From NCBI GenBank assembly GCA_028066355.1, contig JALCBP010000001.1, positions 124,001 through 188,000 on the forward strand: 64,000 bases of DNA. Reading direction: 5' to 3'. The stretch comes from UBA1268 sp002694955. GTDB lineage: Bacteria; Planctomycetota; Planctomycetia; Pirellulales; UBA1268. The position numbers and the translations under genes were made by a program. A model generated the notes under the pieces. That model made no database searches, was not told where the DNA came from, and saw only the letters and a program-made list of their open reading frames with translations. This document shows, piece after piece, positions 42,093 to 52,186 of this stretch; position 1 is the first letter of the stretch, and each line of letters begins with the position of its first letter.

Positions 42093-44363
42093 TCAGCTTT
42101 TCTTTAAGAACTTCCATGAACGATGAATCCGAGCATTTCGAAAATCCTCGGGCACTGTCTTACGGGTTATCTCATATATATCGTAGGTGTGAGCAAGAAG
42201 CTTTTCTTCAAATTTGAAACGGCGGTAATTGGTCGAAAAATAGACAATACCCCCCTTGCTTAAGTTATTGGCAACAGCTTGAAGCAGATCGGCATAGTCT
42301 CGCTGTACATCCCAGTCCTGTCGCTGTCTCGTCGAACGTGAAAATGTTGGCGGATCAACCACCACAAGATCAAAGGGAGACTCACCTCGACGGCCACGGT
42401 GCTTAAGGAATTCACGTGCATCATCTCGAAGAAGAGCATGTTGCCGTCTATCTACAAACCCATTTTCAGCGAGATTCCTTCTCGCCCACTCGAGGTACGT
42501 ATTTGAGAGATCAACCGTTGTAGTCACTTCTGCTCCACCAGCAGCGGCCGCCACAGAAAAACTACCTGTATAACCGAATAAATTCAGGACTGATCGACCT
42601 GCCGCATCGCCACGAACCATCGTACGAGTTTGGCGATGATCGAGAAAAAGTCCTGTATCAAGATAATCGGAAAGGTTGACTTCAAACTTCAACCCGTGTT
42701 CGCTGACTGAAAAAGCAACAGAGCGATCATCCATTTTTTCATACTGTCCCCCAGCTCGCTGTCGACGACGCACCTTGAAGAACACACGGTCCGGTGCAAT
42801 GCTGAGCTGATCGGTTGCCGCCTCCATGATTCGATCAAGCCACACATCATGCTCAATAGCGGTTCGATCATGGGGACGCTCGTATTCGGCTGCATGAAGC
42901 CAATCACCGTACCTGTCAATAACCAGAGGTATCTCCGGAATATCTCGGTCGTAAAGACGATATGCATCAATCCCTTGCTTCCTTGCCCATCGCCCTAGAT
43001 GACGAGACCGCTTTGCGAGCCGTCGCCGAAAATCTCCTATCTGGTCGCTTATGCTTCGTGACGTTTTTTTTGTTGAAGTGAATCGCTCTGCTTTTGATTC
43101 TTCCGACGCTTTATTACCAGCGAACGTACCGGATACTTTATCTTTATGAACAACTAGCTCGACCAGCCGACAGTCAATTGGACCATTCGAGAGGACTACG
43201 CGGCGATGCGGCTTTAACCCAATTGATTTTGCAAGCTCAACTGGTACCAGTACTCCGGCTCGCCAGCCTGCACAAGATTTTTTTAACCAGTCACCAACTC
43301 TACGAAACACCGCACCCGCTCTAGCCTGTGTAAGTCGCTCGCCATACGGCGGATTGGTGAGCACCAAGCCGTGCTCACTTTCTGGAGTCACGGCTTCGAA
43401 ATGATTGCAGGAAAACTTGATCGCACCAGCTACTCCGGCCAATTGAGCAGACTGCTCTGCAATTTGAATTACTGCTGGATCAAGATCACTAGCATGAAAC
43501 GTACCTGAAGGAGTTTTGGTACGATTTTCAAGATCAAAAAGAATTTCCTTGGCAAGTTCTCGATCAAAGTCATGGAAACGAAAAAAACCCTGTTTCCGTT
43601 TCCTTGCACGTAACAGACCCGGCGCGAGACCAGCTGCTTGAGTCGCCGCCTCAATAACAAACGTTCCTGAGCCACACAGCGGGTCCAACAATGGTTCGCT
43701 GGGTTGCCAGCCTGAAATACCAAGAATGCCTGCTGCTAGAACCTCTGAAAGAGGAGCCTCGACTTTTCCTTTTCTCCAACCACGCTGATGCAGAGACTGA
43801 CCTGCCGCATCACGAAACAAAGTTGCTGTTTCTCCGGCCAGATGAAGTGAAAGCCGAAGGCTTGCCCCATGCAACTGCACATTCGGTCGACGACCGTGTC
43901 CTGCTCGTACACCATCTACCACTGCATCTTTAACAACCTGGGACGCGTAGAGCGAATGATCGATAAATGAATCATGGACTCGTGCATCGACTCTAAGCGT
44001 TTGAGTCGGACGAAGATGCGTTGCCCAATCCACGCTTGATATCGATTGATAAAGTGATTCTGGTGAACTCACGGCGAACCGACCCAGAGGCTCAAGGATC
44101 CGAATAGCTATTCGAGACTCAAGAACAGCCCTGTAAAGCGTCTCTTTTGATCCAGTAAATTCGATTGTCCGACGTCCGATTCGCAAATTTGTTGCACCTA
44201 ATGCTGACAACTCTTTCGCCAGCAGCCATTCAAGGCCGTCAAGTGTTCTTGCTGTCAGACTTGGAGGTATATCTGGCTCACTAGGAAGCAATGGGCGTGG
44301 AGCTAGAGGCACTTCAGGGAAAAGAGATTCCATTACGTCTGCCAGACTCTCATGAACGGTCAT
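42093..44363 (-). CDS. rlmL: Bifunctional 23S rRNA methyltransferase RlmKL
   Basis: 756 residues from the ATG at 44363, overlapping the carB stop by four bases. The N-terminal THUMP and RlmL methyltransferase part holds PLLDPLCGSGTFVIEAA and the m2G catalytic LTNPPYGERL. The C-terminal RlmK part holds SVLNLFGYTGSFSVAAAAGG and LVVVDPPTFS. In E. coli the two activities make m2G2445 and m7G2069. It is about 50 residues longer than the E. coli protein, mostly at the very N-terminus and in the linker. Confidence 0.94.
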   Translation of the reverse strand: MTVHESLADVMESLFPEVPLAPRPLLPSEPDIPPSLTARTLDGLEWLLAKELSALGATNLRIGRRTIEFTGSKETLYRAVLESRIAIRILEPLGRFAVSSPESLYQSISSVDWATHLRPTQTLRVDARVHDSFIDHSLYASQVVKDAVVDGVRAGHGRRPNVQLHGASLRLSLHLAGETATLFRDAAGQSLHQRGWRKGKVEAPLSEVLAAGILGISGWQPSEPLLDPLCGSGTFVIEAATQAAGLAPGLLRARKRKQGFFRFHDFDRELAKEILFDLENRTKTPSGTFHASDLDPAVIQIAEQSAQLAGVAGAIKFSCNHFEAVTPESEHGLVLTNPPYGERLTQARAGAVFRRVGDWLKKSCAGWRAGVLVPVELAKSIGLKPHRRVVLSNGPIDCRLVELVVHKDKVSGTFAGNKASEESKAERFTSTKKTSRSISDQIGDFRRRLAKRSRHLGRWARKQGIDAYRLYDRDIPEIPLVIDRYGDWLHAAEYERPHDRTAIEHDVWLDRIMEAATDQLSIAPDRVFFKVRRRQRAGGQYEKMDDRSVAFSVSEHGLKFEVNLSDYLDTGLFLDHRQTRTMVRGDAAGRSVLNLFGYTGSFSVAAAAGGAEVTTTVDLSNTYLEWARRNLAENGFVDRRQHALLRDDAREFLKHRGRRGESPFDLVVVDPPTFSRSTRQRQDWDVQRDYADLLQAVANNLSKGGIVYFSTNYRRFKFEEKLLAHTYDIYEITRKTVPEDFRNARIHRSWKFLKKS

Positions 44364-47300
44364 CGATCAATCGACGCTGCCCCCGCTAAAAACCTGTCTT
44401 GCATTGCCTGTACCTTCATTGGTTCGCTCTTTAGGGCTTCCATTGCCCGGACACATGCTTCAGCGGCCGCAAGAGTGGTTATACAAGGGACTCCGTAAAG
44501 CACGCTTGCAGCCCGAATCCTGCCTTCATCCGTACGGGCACCTTTACCACGAGGTGTATTGAATATTAGTTGAACGCGACCATCAATCAGATGATCAATG
44601 AGGTTTGGGTGTCCTTCCTGCAACTTTTTGACTGATTCAACTTGAACACCGGCCTGTGACAGTGCTTCAGCCGTCCCAGAGGTCGCGATCAACTCAAAGC
44701 CCAATCCCACAAGACGACGAGCCAAATCCACCATGGACTTTTTTGCTGACTGACTTGCGACACTTAAAAAGATCTTTCCTGTTTCTGGCAGAACTGTCCC
44801 CGCTGCGAGTTGGCCCTTTGCGAAAGCAAGGCTGAAATTACCACTCACCCCCATTACCTCACCAGTACTTCGCATCTCCGGCCCAAGGGCAATATCAACG
44901 CCAGCAAACTTAACGAAAGGAAAAACACTTTCCTTCACGCTAACATGTGAAGGAACAGGGTCTGCGACAACCCCTTGTTCAGAGAGGGTTTCCCCAGCCA
45001 TGACCTTTACAGCAATCTTGGCAATCGGTACGCCTGTTGCCTTCGAAACAAAAGGGACCGTTCGACTCGCTCGTGGATTCACCTCAATAACGTATAAGGT
45101 ATCAGCACTTCCTTCACGCTTAACCGCAAACTGAACGTTCATGAGGCCGACCACGCCAAGACTCTTGGCTAAATTTACGGCAGCATGTTTGATTTCTGAA
45201 ACTGTCTGCTTATTCAGATTGTGCGGGGGTATACAGCATGCAGAGTCACCCGAATGCACACCAGCTTCCTCTATATGCTCCATCACTCCGGCTACTATTA
45301 CTTCCGTGCCGTCAGAGATGCAGTCGACATCGACTTCTGTCGCGTCCTCGAGAAAACGGTCGATCAACACTGGCTGACCCTGGGCAACTATGAATGCCTC
45401 AGCCACAAATCTTTCAAACTGAGATTGGTCATAACAAATTTCCATTGCTCGACCACCAAGAACAAAGCTTGGACGGACCAAGGACGGAAAACCGATCCTA
45501 GAAACTTCCTTACGCGCCTGCTCGAGAGTACGAGCTATTCCACTAGCCGGCTGCTTTAGATTCAGTCGATCCAAAAGTTCACGAAACTTTTCACGATCTT
45601 CTGCTTCTTCTATTGTATCGACGCTTGTTCCAATGATTGGCAGACCTGCAGCAGCAAGTGCTCTCGCTAGGTTAAGTGGCGTCTGCCCACCAAGTTGAAC
45701 AATAACTCCATCCGGTTTAATTCGGTCCGCAATATTGAGCACGTCCTCACTTGTCAAAGGCTCAAAAAACAGCAGATCGCTTGTGTCATAGTCAGTGCTC
45801 ACTGTCTCAGGGTTCGAATTCACCATTACACTCTCGATCCCTAATTCACGTAGTGCAAAACTCGCATGGCAGCAGCAGTAATCGAACTCTATCCCCTGCC
45901 CAATTCTGTTAGGCCCACCCCCGAGTATCATGACTCGCTTCACGCCTTCTGCTTTTGGTGGCGTCTCGTCCTCATCCTCCCACGCTGAATAATAGTATGG
46001 GGTCTCCGCCTCAAACTCCGCAGCACAGGTGTCAACTGCCTTGAACGTAGCGACAATCCCTCGGGATTTCCTGTTCTCTCGAACATCGAGTTCCACCTCG
46101 CCCAAGATGTTCGCTAACTGCCGATCTGAGAACCCTGCCTGCTTCACCATGCGAAACGTTGTGTCGTCGAGGTTTGCCAGACTACCGGCATCCCGCACTT
46201 GCTGCTCTAAGTCAACAACTTGCACCAACTGATCAAGAAACCACCGGTCAATACCAGTCAAGTCGTGTAGTTCCTCAATACTTAGGCCAGCCAATATCGC
46301 ATACCGTAAATACCAAACTCGGTCGGGATCAGGCCTGGCAACTCGCGCACGAATATCATCAAGAGAGGGCTGCGTTGGCGTGCCCCACTGGTCTCTTCCA
46401 TCACAACCAAACCCAAAAGATCCGACTTCGAGTCCTCGGAGGGCCTTCTGAAACGCTTCCTTAAACGTTCGACCTATTGCCATCGTTTCGCCAACACTCT
46501 TCATTTGAGTGGACAGTCGACTATCAGCCTCAGGAAATTTTTCAAACGCAAAACGAGGGACTTTTACCACAACATAATCTATTGAGGGTTCAAAACAGGC
46601 CTTTGTCTTCTGGGTAATATCGTTCGCCAACTCGTGGAGCCGCCATCCCACTGCAAGTTTCGCTGCTATTTTTGCTATAGGGAAACCGGTTGCTTTGCTC
46701 GCAAGCGCTGACGACCGACTCACGCGAGGATTCATCTCAATAACAATCATCCGACCCGTATCTGGATGAACAGCGAATTGTATATTTGACCCTCCCGTCT
46801 CGACACCAATCGCGCGAATAACTGCAAAACTCGCATCTCGCATGAGTTGATACTGACGATCAGTAAGAGTCATGGCTGGGGCGACGGTAATTGAATCCCC
46901 TGTATGAACACCGCAAGGATCAAAATTTTCAATTGAGCAAATAACAACAGCGTTATCATCTGCATCTCGCATGACCTCCATCTCATATTCTTTCCAGCCA
47001 AGTATTGACTCCTCAACGAGAACTTCACTTACTGGTGAAAGATCAAGGCCACGCTGCACTTTCTGATCAAACTCTTCACGATTGTATGCGACACCTGATC
47101 CGGAACCGCCTAGAGTGAAACTCGGCCGTATAACCGCTGGAAGACCTATCTCGGCAAGTATTTCACGTGCCTCTGACAGAGACTTCACAAGCCGTCCACG
47201 ACAAGTATCAAGGCCGATTTTTTCCATCGTCGACTTGAACTGTTCCCGATCTTCTCCTCGCTGAATTGCTTCAGCCCGAGCGCCAATCATCTCAACGCCA

Positions 47301-47632
47301 TATTTCTCGAGAACGCCGTGTCGCTCCAGATCCATGGCCAGATTCAGGGCAGTCTGGCCGCCTAACGTCGGAAGAACCGCATCTGGTTTTTCTTCCGCAA
47401 TGACTTTTTCTAATACCTGCCATGTTAGCGGTTCGATATATGTCCGATCTGCAGTCTCCGGGTCAGTCATAATGGTCGCTGGATTTGAATTCACCAGCAC
47501 AACTCGGTACCCGTCATCTCTCAGAGACTTACAGGCTTGTGTGCCCGAATAGTCAAACTCACAGGCTTGTCCTATGACAATTGGTCCAGAACCGATCAAC
47601 AAAATAGTGCGAAGGTCATCGCGGCGGGGCAT
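44360..47632 (-). CDS. carB: Carbamoyl-phosphate synthase large subunit
   Basis: 1090 residues from the ATG at 47632. It makes carbamoyl phosphate for arginine and pyrimidines, with ammonia from CarA. Two homologous ATP-grasp halves: GSGPIVIGQACEFDYSGTQA and FTLGGSGSGVAYN in the first, GGGPNRIGQGIEFDYCCCHA and FVLGGRAMEICYD in the second. The allosteric MGS domain closes the protein (GFELIATSGTAEALSQAGVQ). carA is not in the window. Confidence 0.97.
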   Translation of the reverse strand: MPRRDDLRTILLIGSGPIVIGQACEFDYSGTQACKSLRDDGYRVVLVNSNPATIMTDPETADRTYIEPLTWQVLEKVIAEEKPDAVLPTLGGQTALNLAMDLERHGVLEKYGVEMIGARAEAIQRGEDREQFKSTMEKIGLDTCRGRLVKSLSEAREILAEIGLPAVIRPSFTLGGSGSGVAYNREEFDQKVQRGLDLSPVSEVLVEESILGWKEYEMEVMRDADDNAVVICSIENFDPCGVHTGDSITVAPAMTLTDRQYQLMRDASFAVIRAIGVETGGSNIQFAVHPDTGRMIVIEMNPRVSRSSALASKATGFPIAKIAAKLAVGWRLHELANDITQKTKACFEPSIDYVVVKVPRFAFEKFPEADSRLSTQMKSVGETMAIGRTFKEAFQKALRGLEVGSFGFGCDGRDQWGTPTQPSLDDIRARVARPDPDRVWYLRYAILAGLSIEELHDLTGIDRWFLDQLVQVVDLEQQVRDAGSLANLDDTTFRMVKQAGFSDRQLANILGEVELDVRENRKSRGIVATFKAVDTCAAEFEAETPYYYSAWEDEDETPPKAEGVKRVMILGGGPNRIGQGIEFDYCCCHASFALRELGIESVMVNSNPETVSTDYDTSDLLFFEPLTSEDVLNIADRIKPDGVIVQLGGQTPLNLARALAAAGLPIIGTSVDTIEEAEDREKFRELLDRLNLKQPASGIARTLEQARKEVSRIGFPSLVRPSFVLGGRAMEICYDQSQFERFVAEAFIVAQGQPVLIDRFLEDATEVDVDCISDGTEVIVAGVMEHIEEAGVHSGDSACCIPPHNLNKQTVSEIKHAAVNLAKSLGVVGLMNVQFAVKREGSADTLYVIEVNPRASRTVPFVSKATGVPIAKIAVKVMAGETLSEQGVVADPVPSHVSVKESVFPFVKFAGVDIALGPEMRSTGEVMGVSGNFSLAFAKGQLAAGTVLPETGKIFLSVASQSAKKSMVDLARRLVGLGFELIATSGTAEALSQAGVQVESVKKLQEGHPNLIDHLIDGRVQLIFNTPRGKGARTDEGRIRAASVLYGVPCITTLAAAEACVRAMEALKSEPMKVQAMQDRFLAGAASIDR

Positions 47633-47763
47633 GTTGCAGAGTCTTTATTGAGGAAAAAAACAAATTTCGACGACTCTATCATCCAACCCCCTATCCTTTC
47701 AATAAATAGCTACAATTTACGGGAAAGCACACATTTCATTTGCCTCACAAGGAGAAAACCACC

Positions 47764-48306
47764 ATGTCGATCCCAACTCCCGCCCTCGACAAGCTTCGTG
47801 AAATGCTGCCGGATGATCTGAAAGATATTCGGCTTAATTTGTCGAGTGTTTTATTGGGAGAAAACCTGGAGCCTTCTCAGTCACTAGGAATAGCGCTTAC
47901 ATGCGGGGTTTTCCTTCGTTCAGACGAATTCGTTACGGCAGTAAAAGAAGACCTCGAAAATTCGCTAGGAGATGACTGCGAACCAATCATCAGTGATGCC
48001 AAAGCTGCCGGGGGAATAATGGCGATGAATACAGTTTACTACCGCTTTCGACATATGATCGGTAAGGAAAGCTACTCTGCAAGGCCGGCACGACTTCGGA
48101 TGAATCGCATGAATCAGCCAGCAACTTCGAAAGCTGACTTTGAACTTATGAGTCTTGGGTGTGCCGCACTCGCGGGATGCGAGATGTGCCTCAAAAGCCA
48201 CGAATCAAGCCTTCTTCAACTCAATGTGAGTGAAGAGGCCTGCCACGACGCCATTCGTATCGCCGCTGTAGTCAATGCTACCGTTGTAGGCATCATGAAG
48301 ATGTGA
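47764..48306 (+). CDS. AhpD-like alkylhydroperoxidase (carboxymuconolactone decarboxylase fold)
   Basis: 180 residues from the ATG at 47764 with AAGGAG upstream; the TTG at 47740 is not needed. The redox site CEMCLKSHE lies near residue 142, with the Glu and His typical of AhpD. AhpD reduces AhpC with the help of dihydrolipoamide systems. No ahpC neighbour is present here. It is divergent from carB, and its stop touches the stop of the convergent DUF971 gene with no base between. Confidence 0.88.
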   Translation: MSIPTPALDKLREMLPDDLKDIRLNLSSVLLGENLEPSQSLGIALTCGVFLRSDEFVTAVKEDLENSLGDDCEPIISDAKAAGGIMAMNTVYYRFRHMIGKESYSARPARLRMNRMNQPATSKADFELMSLGCAALAGCEMCLKSHESSLLQLNVSEEACHDAIRIAAVVNATVVGIMKM

Positions 48307-48615
48307 TTATCCCAATTCGTGCAAGTACTCCAGTGTATAGATCCCACTGTCGTGCCCGTCCGAGAAGTAAATCTTGTAAGCATACTGCCCAACAGGCTCC
48401 ATGGCACTGACTGCCATCTCAACAACATCCGAAGGCTGAAGTACCTGAAGTGGATTTGTTTCTGTCGGCACTGTTCGCTTTTCTCGACAGGTAGCACAAG
48501 GGCAGGCATCACGAAGAAATTGCGGTGAATACACCGATTGCGTACCGTCACTCCAATCAATTTCAATGCCACCGTCACGACAACGACGAATAGCTAAAGG
48601 TCGGCAATCACTCAA
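48307..48615 (-). CDS. DUF971 domain protein
   Basis: 102 residues from TTG at 48615, with AAGGG upstream. It resembles the N-terminal domain of gamma-butyrobetaine hydroxylase: IEIDWSDGTQSVYSPQFLRD, CPCATCRE with three close Cys, and YKIYFSDGHDSGIYTLEYL. The family often sits beside Fe-S assembly or redox genes, and the Cys may bind metal. Here it precedes none of these; it follows the CoA ligase gene by 25 bases on the same strand. Confidence 0.88.
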   Translation of the reverse strand: MSDCRPLAIRRCRDGGIEIDWSDGTQSVYSPQFLRDACPCATCREKRTVPTETNPLQVLQPSDVVEMAVSAMEPVGQYAYKIYFSDGHDSGIYTLEYLHELG

Positions 48616-48640
48616 TCAATTTTCCCTTTCACGAACTTTG

Positions 48641-49924
48641 CTACAACTTTCTGCGGTTATCAATAACTCTCCGAGCTTTGCCTTCAAATCGGGGCAGCGT
48701 ACCGAGAGACACATCTGTGACGTCAACTCGAAGGCCAAGCCGAACGTGTAACTCCTGAGCGACTCGATCGGCCGTAGAGACGCGACCTTCTATCTCGACA
48801 TGCAGCATGTCCAGATTCTTCTCACAATCAACCGTAAGCCTATATTCAAGGACTTCAGGAAATTCTCGAATAATATTTTCTACTGCTGATGGAAAAATAT
48901 TCACACCCCTAATTACAAGCATGTCATCCGTTCGACCAAGAATTCCTCCTTTAAGCCAAACCCTCGGTGACCGACCCGCTGCGACCTCCTGTTCAGTTGG
49001 CCAGACTGGATGAACAACATCACCTGTTCGATAACGGATCACCGGACAACCGTGGCGACCGAGTGTTGTCAGCACCAGCTCAGCCAGCTGACCCTGTTTT
49101 GCAGGTCGTCCTGTTGAGATATCAAGGAATTCTGGATGAAACCATTCCTCTAATACTTCAAGCCCCGCGTGTTCTAGCCACCCAACGCCCCATGGGCCAA
49201 TCTCTGTTGCGCCGGCATGATCAAGCACATCAGCCCCCCAGGCCGAGCTTATCCGTTGCCGAACTGCTTTCAGGGAGCCTCCAGGCTCCCCAGCAACAAG
49301 AACACAACGAATTGTCGACGTTGCTGTTTCGTATCCTTGCTCTCTGGCCACTTCTGCCAAATGCAGCGCGTACGTTGGAGTTGCGACGAGAATTTTTGAG
49401 TTTGTTTTCCGCAGGAGTTCCAAGCGAGCAACGCTCGACATCCCTCCTGAAGGGATCGCCCGTCCACCACTTGCGACTGCACCTTCGAAGGCACTCCAAA
49501 AGCCGATGTATGGGCCGAAAGAAGCCGCCACAAAGACTGGTTCACCAGGCTGAAGATCTGCCCGCAAGTAAATTGACTTCCAACATGTCATCCACCAATC
49601 CCAATCTTCTTCCGTATCCCAGACCTGAAGTGGATGGCCACTGGTACCACTCGTTTGGTGAAACCGAACATACTTCTGATCACTCCATGTTCTGTTTCGA
49701 GCGGAAACCGTATTCTCTCTCCCAATGAGTTCAGGCTTTTTCGTGAATGGAAAGTCGGCAAATTGCTCCAGTGATTGAACCGGTGTGGTACATCCAGATA
49801 ACTTCTTGCGATAGAAGCTATTCGCAGAAAGTACTACTGCAAACATTTCATTCAATCGATGAAGTTTTGTTGCCTCAAGTTTCTGACGAGAGCAAAAAAC
49901 ATCTTTTTTAAATAATGAGGACAT
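48641..49924 (-). CDS. Phenylacetate-CoA ligase family protein
   Basis: 427 residues from the ATG at 49924. Adenylate-forming fold: the nucleotide loop is HQTSGTSGHPLQVWDT, then YRTGDVVHP and the hinge GRTDDMLVIRGVNIFPSAVE. The C-terminal ACT-like lobe is typical of PaaK. It activates a carboxylic acid with ATP and CoA; many homologues outside Paa clusters work on other aryl or acyl acids. No phenylacetate genes are nearby, so the substrate is open. Confidence 0.88.
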   Translation of the reverse strand: MSSLFKKDVFCSRQKLEATKLHRLNEMFAVVLSANSFYRKKLSGCTTPVQSLEQFADFPFTKKPELIGRENTVSARNRTWSDQKYVRFHQTSGTSGHPLQVWDTEEDWDWWMTCWKSIYLRADLQPGEPVFVAASFGPYIGFWSAFEGAVASGGRAIPSGGMSSVARLELLRKTNSKILVATPTYALHLAEVAREQGYETATSTIRCVLVAGEPGGSLKAVRQRISSAWGADVLDHAGATEIGPWGVGWLEHAGLEVLEEWFHPEFLDISTGRPAKQGQLAELVLTTLGRHGCPVIRYRTGDVVHPVWPTEQEVAAGRSPRVWLKGGILGRTDDMLVIRGVNIFPSAVENIIREFPEVLEYRLTVDCEKNLDMLHVEIEGRVSTADRVAQELHVRLGLRVDVTDVSLGTLPRFEGKARRVIDNRRKL

Positions 49925-49964
49925 GGCTACATTATGCCATAGAACCTCAACTACTCACCCGTAT

Positions 49965-50588
49965 TTATTGGGGCAACGGAAACGCCGGGACGGCTGTTGG
50001 TGACGGAAGTGGCTCAACTGGAGCCTGAGGCCGCACGTTTGGTGAGAGGGGCGTTGTACTTGGTGGGAGTGATGGAGGTGGTACGGAAACTGGAGCGACT
50101 GGAACTGGTGGCCCACTTCCAGCAGACCTTCTTGCTAACTCAGCACGGCTAACCACTGCCTCTGCAGGAACAGTTCCAGCAGGCACCATCGCAAGGTCAA
50201 CAACACGCTCATCTCGAATTTCCCAAGGCCAAAGATTCTCCGTCACAAAATCAAGTGGGAATATCTCATACCAAGGGACTGGAAATGGTTGCTGAACTGT
50301 GAGGGTGTCGTATCCGTCCTTGATGAGTCGAATTTTTCTCGTGCCGTAATAGACAAAGTCGGTAGACACCGGCGTCGTGCCAATCTGATAATCATCAACG
50401 TATACGAGCGCACCTGGCGGATTACTCCTGACCGTCATTCGTCTCTGAACACAGCCAGCAGACACTAGAAAAAGTATCCCCACACAAGATATCACGCCTA
50501 GTGCAGAGACTTTCCGCGGAGAACGGCCCGAACAGAAACCGTGCCACACCTCAACTGGCGAGAATTTTTCCTGGCGTTTAATCATCAT
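49965..50588 (-). CDS. PEGA domain lipoprotein with a Pro-rich tail
   Basis: About 207 residues. The lipobox LVSAGCVQR marks a lipoprotein, followed by a PEGA domain (NPPGALVYVDDYQIGTTPV, RKIRLIKDGYDTL). A long Pro/Ser/Val-rich tail fills the last 55-60 residues. The start is unclear: the ATG at 50588 leaves a 20-residue polar lead before the hydrophobic part, ATG 50657 extends it, and no ribosome-binding site decides. PEGA domains bind surface structures in envelope proteins. It is divergent from the PP2C gene. Confidence 0.82.
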   Translation of the reverse strand: MMIKRQEKFSPVEVWHGFCSGRSPRKVSALGVISCVGILFLVSAGCVQRRMTVRSNPPGALVYVDDYQIGTTPVSTDFVYYGTRKIRLIKDGYDTLTVQQPFPVPWYEIFPLDFVTENLWPWEIRDERVVDLAMVPAGTVPAEAVVSRAELARRSAGSGPPVPVAPVSVPPPSLPPSTTPLSPNVRPQAPVEPLPSPTAVPAFPLPQ

Positions 50589-50741
50589 AGCCGTAAGACT
50601 AGGGCGATTTATTTCATCAAACCAGACCAGATAGCGGCCCAGCACCACCCAAACCAATGATTTATGTTAAGAAATTTCCCCCCAATCCTGCTACATTTCT
50701 TACTTTGACTACGTTGCTTTGAGGGCAGCGTAAGGCATTAC

Positions 50742-50754
50742 ATTCACCGTGAAT
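50742..50754. promoter_or_regulatory. Palindrome before the PP2C gene
   Basis: ATTCAC-C-GTGAAT, perfect, about 20 bases before the GTG at 50774. TTGACT lies about 35 bases further up, with no good -10. It could be an operator, or a hairpin near the start codon. Confidence 0.3.
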
Positions 50755-50773
50755 CATCTCTTGAGGTAATTCA

Positions 50774-52132
50774 GTGGGACAGGGCAACACTCTCCAATAC
50801 CACGTCCGTTCTCATGTAGGCCGCAGGCGTTCCAACAATCAGGATTCTGCCACAGCCATACCTTCTAAGTCATCAAGCTTTTTCCGAAAACACGGATGGC
50901 TGTTTATTGTTGCAGACGGAATGGGTGCACATGCAGGCGGTGAAGAGGCGAGCCGTATAGCGGTCACACGTATTCCAGAAATTTATAGTGAACTCAAACC
51001 TGAACATTCACCACCACTTGCTCTTTCACAGAGCCTCTCTCAAGCCAACAACGAAATCCACTTAAAGGGAGAGAACGACCCCAACTACAAGGGAATGGGC
51101 ACAACTTGTTCAACACTTGTGGTGCTTCCTCAGGGAGCCATTGTCGGCCATGTTGGTGACAGTCGTGTTTACCGAGTGCGCGGACATAACATCGAACAGC
51201 TCTCACGAGATCATTCACTCGCCTGGGAAGTTGCAGCAGCAAGCGGGCAAAGCAACCAGACCCAAGGAGCCGATCTCCCAACCGTCCCGAAAAATATCAT
51301 CACTCGCTCAATGGGTCCTCACAGCGATCTAGACATTGACCTTGAAGGCCCATTTCCTGTCGAGCAAAACGATCTTTTCGTCTTATGTAGCGACGGTCTC
51401 TCTGGAACACTCAGCGATGAAGAAATTGCAATCTTCACCTCACAACTGTCTATAGAGGAGGCTACAGCCGCTGTTGTCGGTCTTGCTCTTGTACGAGGCG
51501 CACCCGATAACACCACCGTAATCATCGTAAAAGCAGGCCCTGAAGAAGTAACACAATACTCACGACGCGAAAAACAATGGCCGCTAGTGGACGACGGAGG
51601 AAGCATCGCTAGTCAACGTCGCCCTTGGATATTCCTTGGAGTCGCAGCTGTGAGTTTCTTTTTTTGTCTAGTGTCATATTCTGCTTACAAATCATCCGAT
51701 GGAACCGATGCCTTTTTTCGCCGAATGTTGCTTGCTAGCAGCATTATTTCAATGGGTCTCACACTCGGTTCAGTATTTGGTTCATTCTTCAGTTTTGCCC
51801 TGCTCAAACCGAGAAAAAAAATCAAGATGATGTCACCAGGCAGAGGAACGTTTCTCGGAAAAGCACCATACCGCAGATATGATTGCTCGCCCTCTGAAAA
51901 ATTATTCACTCGGATGATTCGGTCTCTCGACCATGCATACAATGAGCTCGCAGAAAATAATCTGGATACAGAATCACAGAAACTTACCGAATTGACTGAG
52001 AAAGCTCGAATCGCGACTCAATCAGGTGATTTTACAACGGCAACTCGGGCAATAGCCGAAGGGCTTCAGATATTCTCTAACGCCATACAATCGTCTATGC
52101 TCACAGATACTGACACAAAAGGGTCGCCATAG
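50774..52132 (+). CDS. PP2C-type Ser/Thr protein phosphatase with a membrane tail
   Basis: 452 residues from GTG at 50774 with GAGGT six bases upstream. PP2C motifs in order: SNNQDSATA, IVADGMGAHAGGEEAS, VGHVGDSRVYR, LCSDGLSG and GAPDNTTVIIV, with all Asp metal ligands. After residue 260 come two hydrophobic segments (PWIFLGVAAVSFFFCLVSYS and LLASSIISMGLTLGSVFGSF) and a helical C-terminal tail of about 85 residues. It probably removes phosphates placed by Hanks-type kinases, which are numerous in planctomycetes. No kinase is adjacent. Confidence 0.92.
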   Translation: MGQGNTLQYHVRSHVGRRRSNNQDSATAIPSKSSSFFRKHGWLFIVADGMGAHAGGEEASRIAVTRIPEIYSELKPEHSPPLALSQSLSQANNEIHLKGENDPNYKGMGTTCSTLVVLPQGAIVGHVGDSRVYRVRGHNIEQLSRDHSLAWEVAAASGQSNQTQGADLPTVPKNIITRSMGPHSDLDIDLEGPFPVEQNDLFVLCSDGLSGTLSDEEIAIFTSQLSIEEATAAVVGLALVRGAPDNTTVIIVKAGPEEVTQYSRREKQWPLVDDGGSIASQRRPWIFLGVAAVSFFFCLVSYSAYKSSDGTDAFFRRMLLASSIISMGLTLGSVFGSFFSFALLKPRKKIKMMSPGRGTFLGKAPYRRYDCSPSEKLFTRMIRSLDHAYNELAENNLDTESQKLTELTEKARIATQSGDFTTATRAIAEGLQIFSNAIQSSMLTDTDTKGSP

Positions 52133-52186
52133 GGTTACGATCTAACACTCTTTTACAACCTTCAGGCCAGCGAAGGAATGCGGCCA

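Noticed and set aside
48967..49728. A 253-residue plus-strand open frame
   Set aside because: It lies opposite the PaaK-like gene, is Pro/Leu/Arg-rich low-complexity, and has no family pattern.
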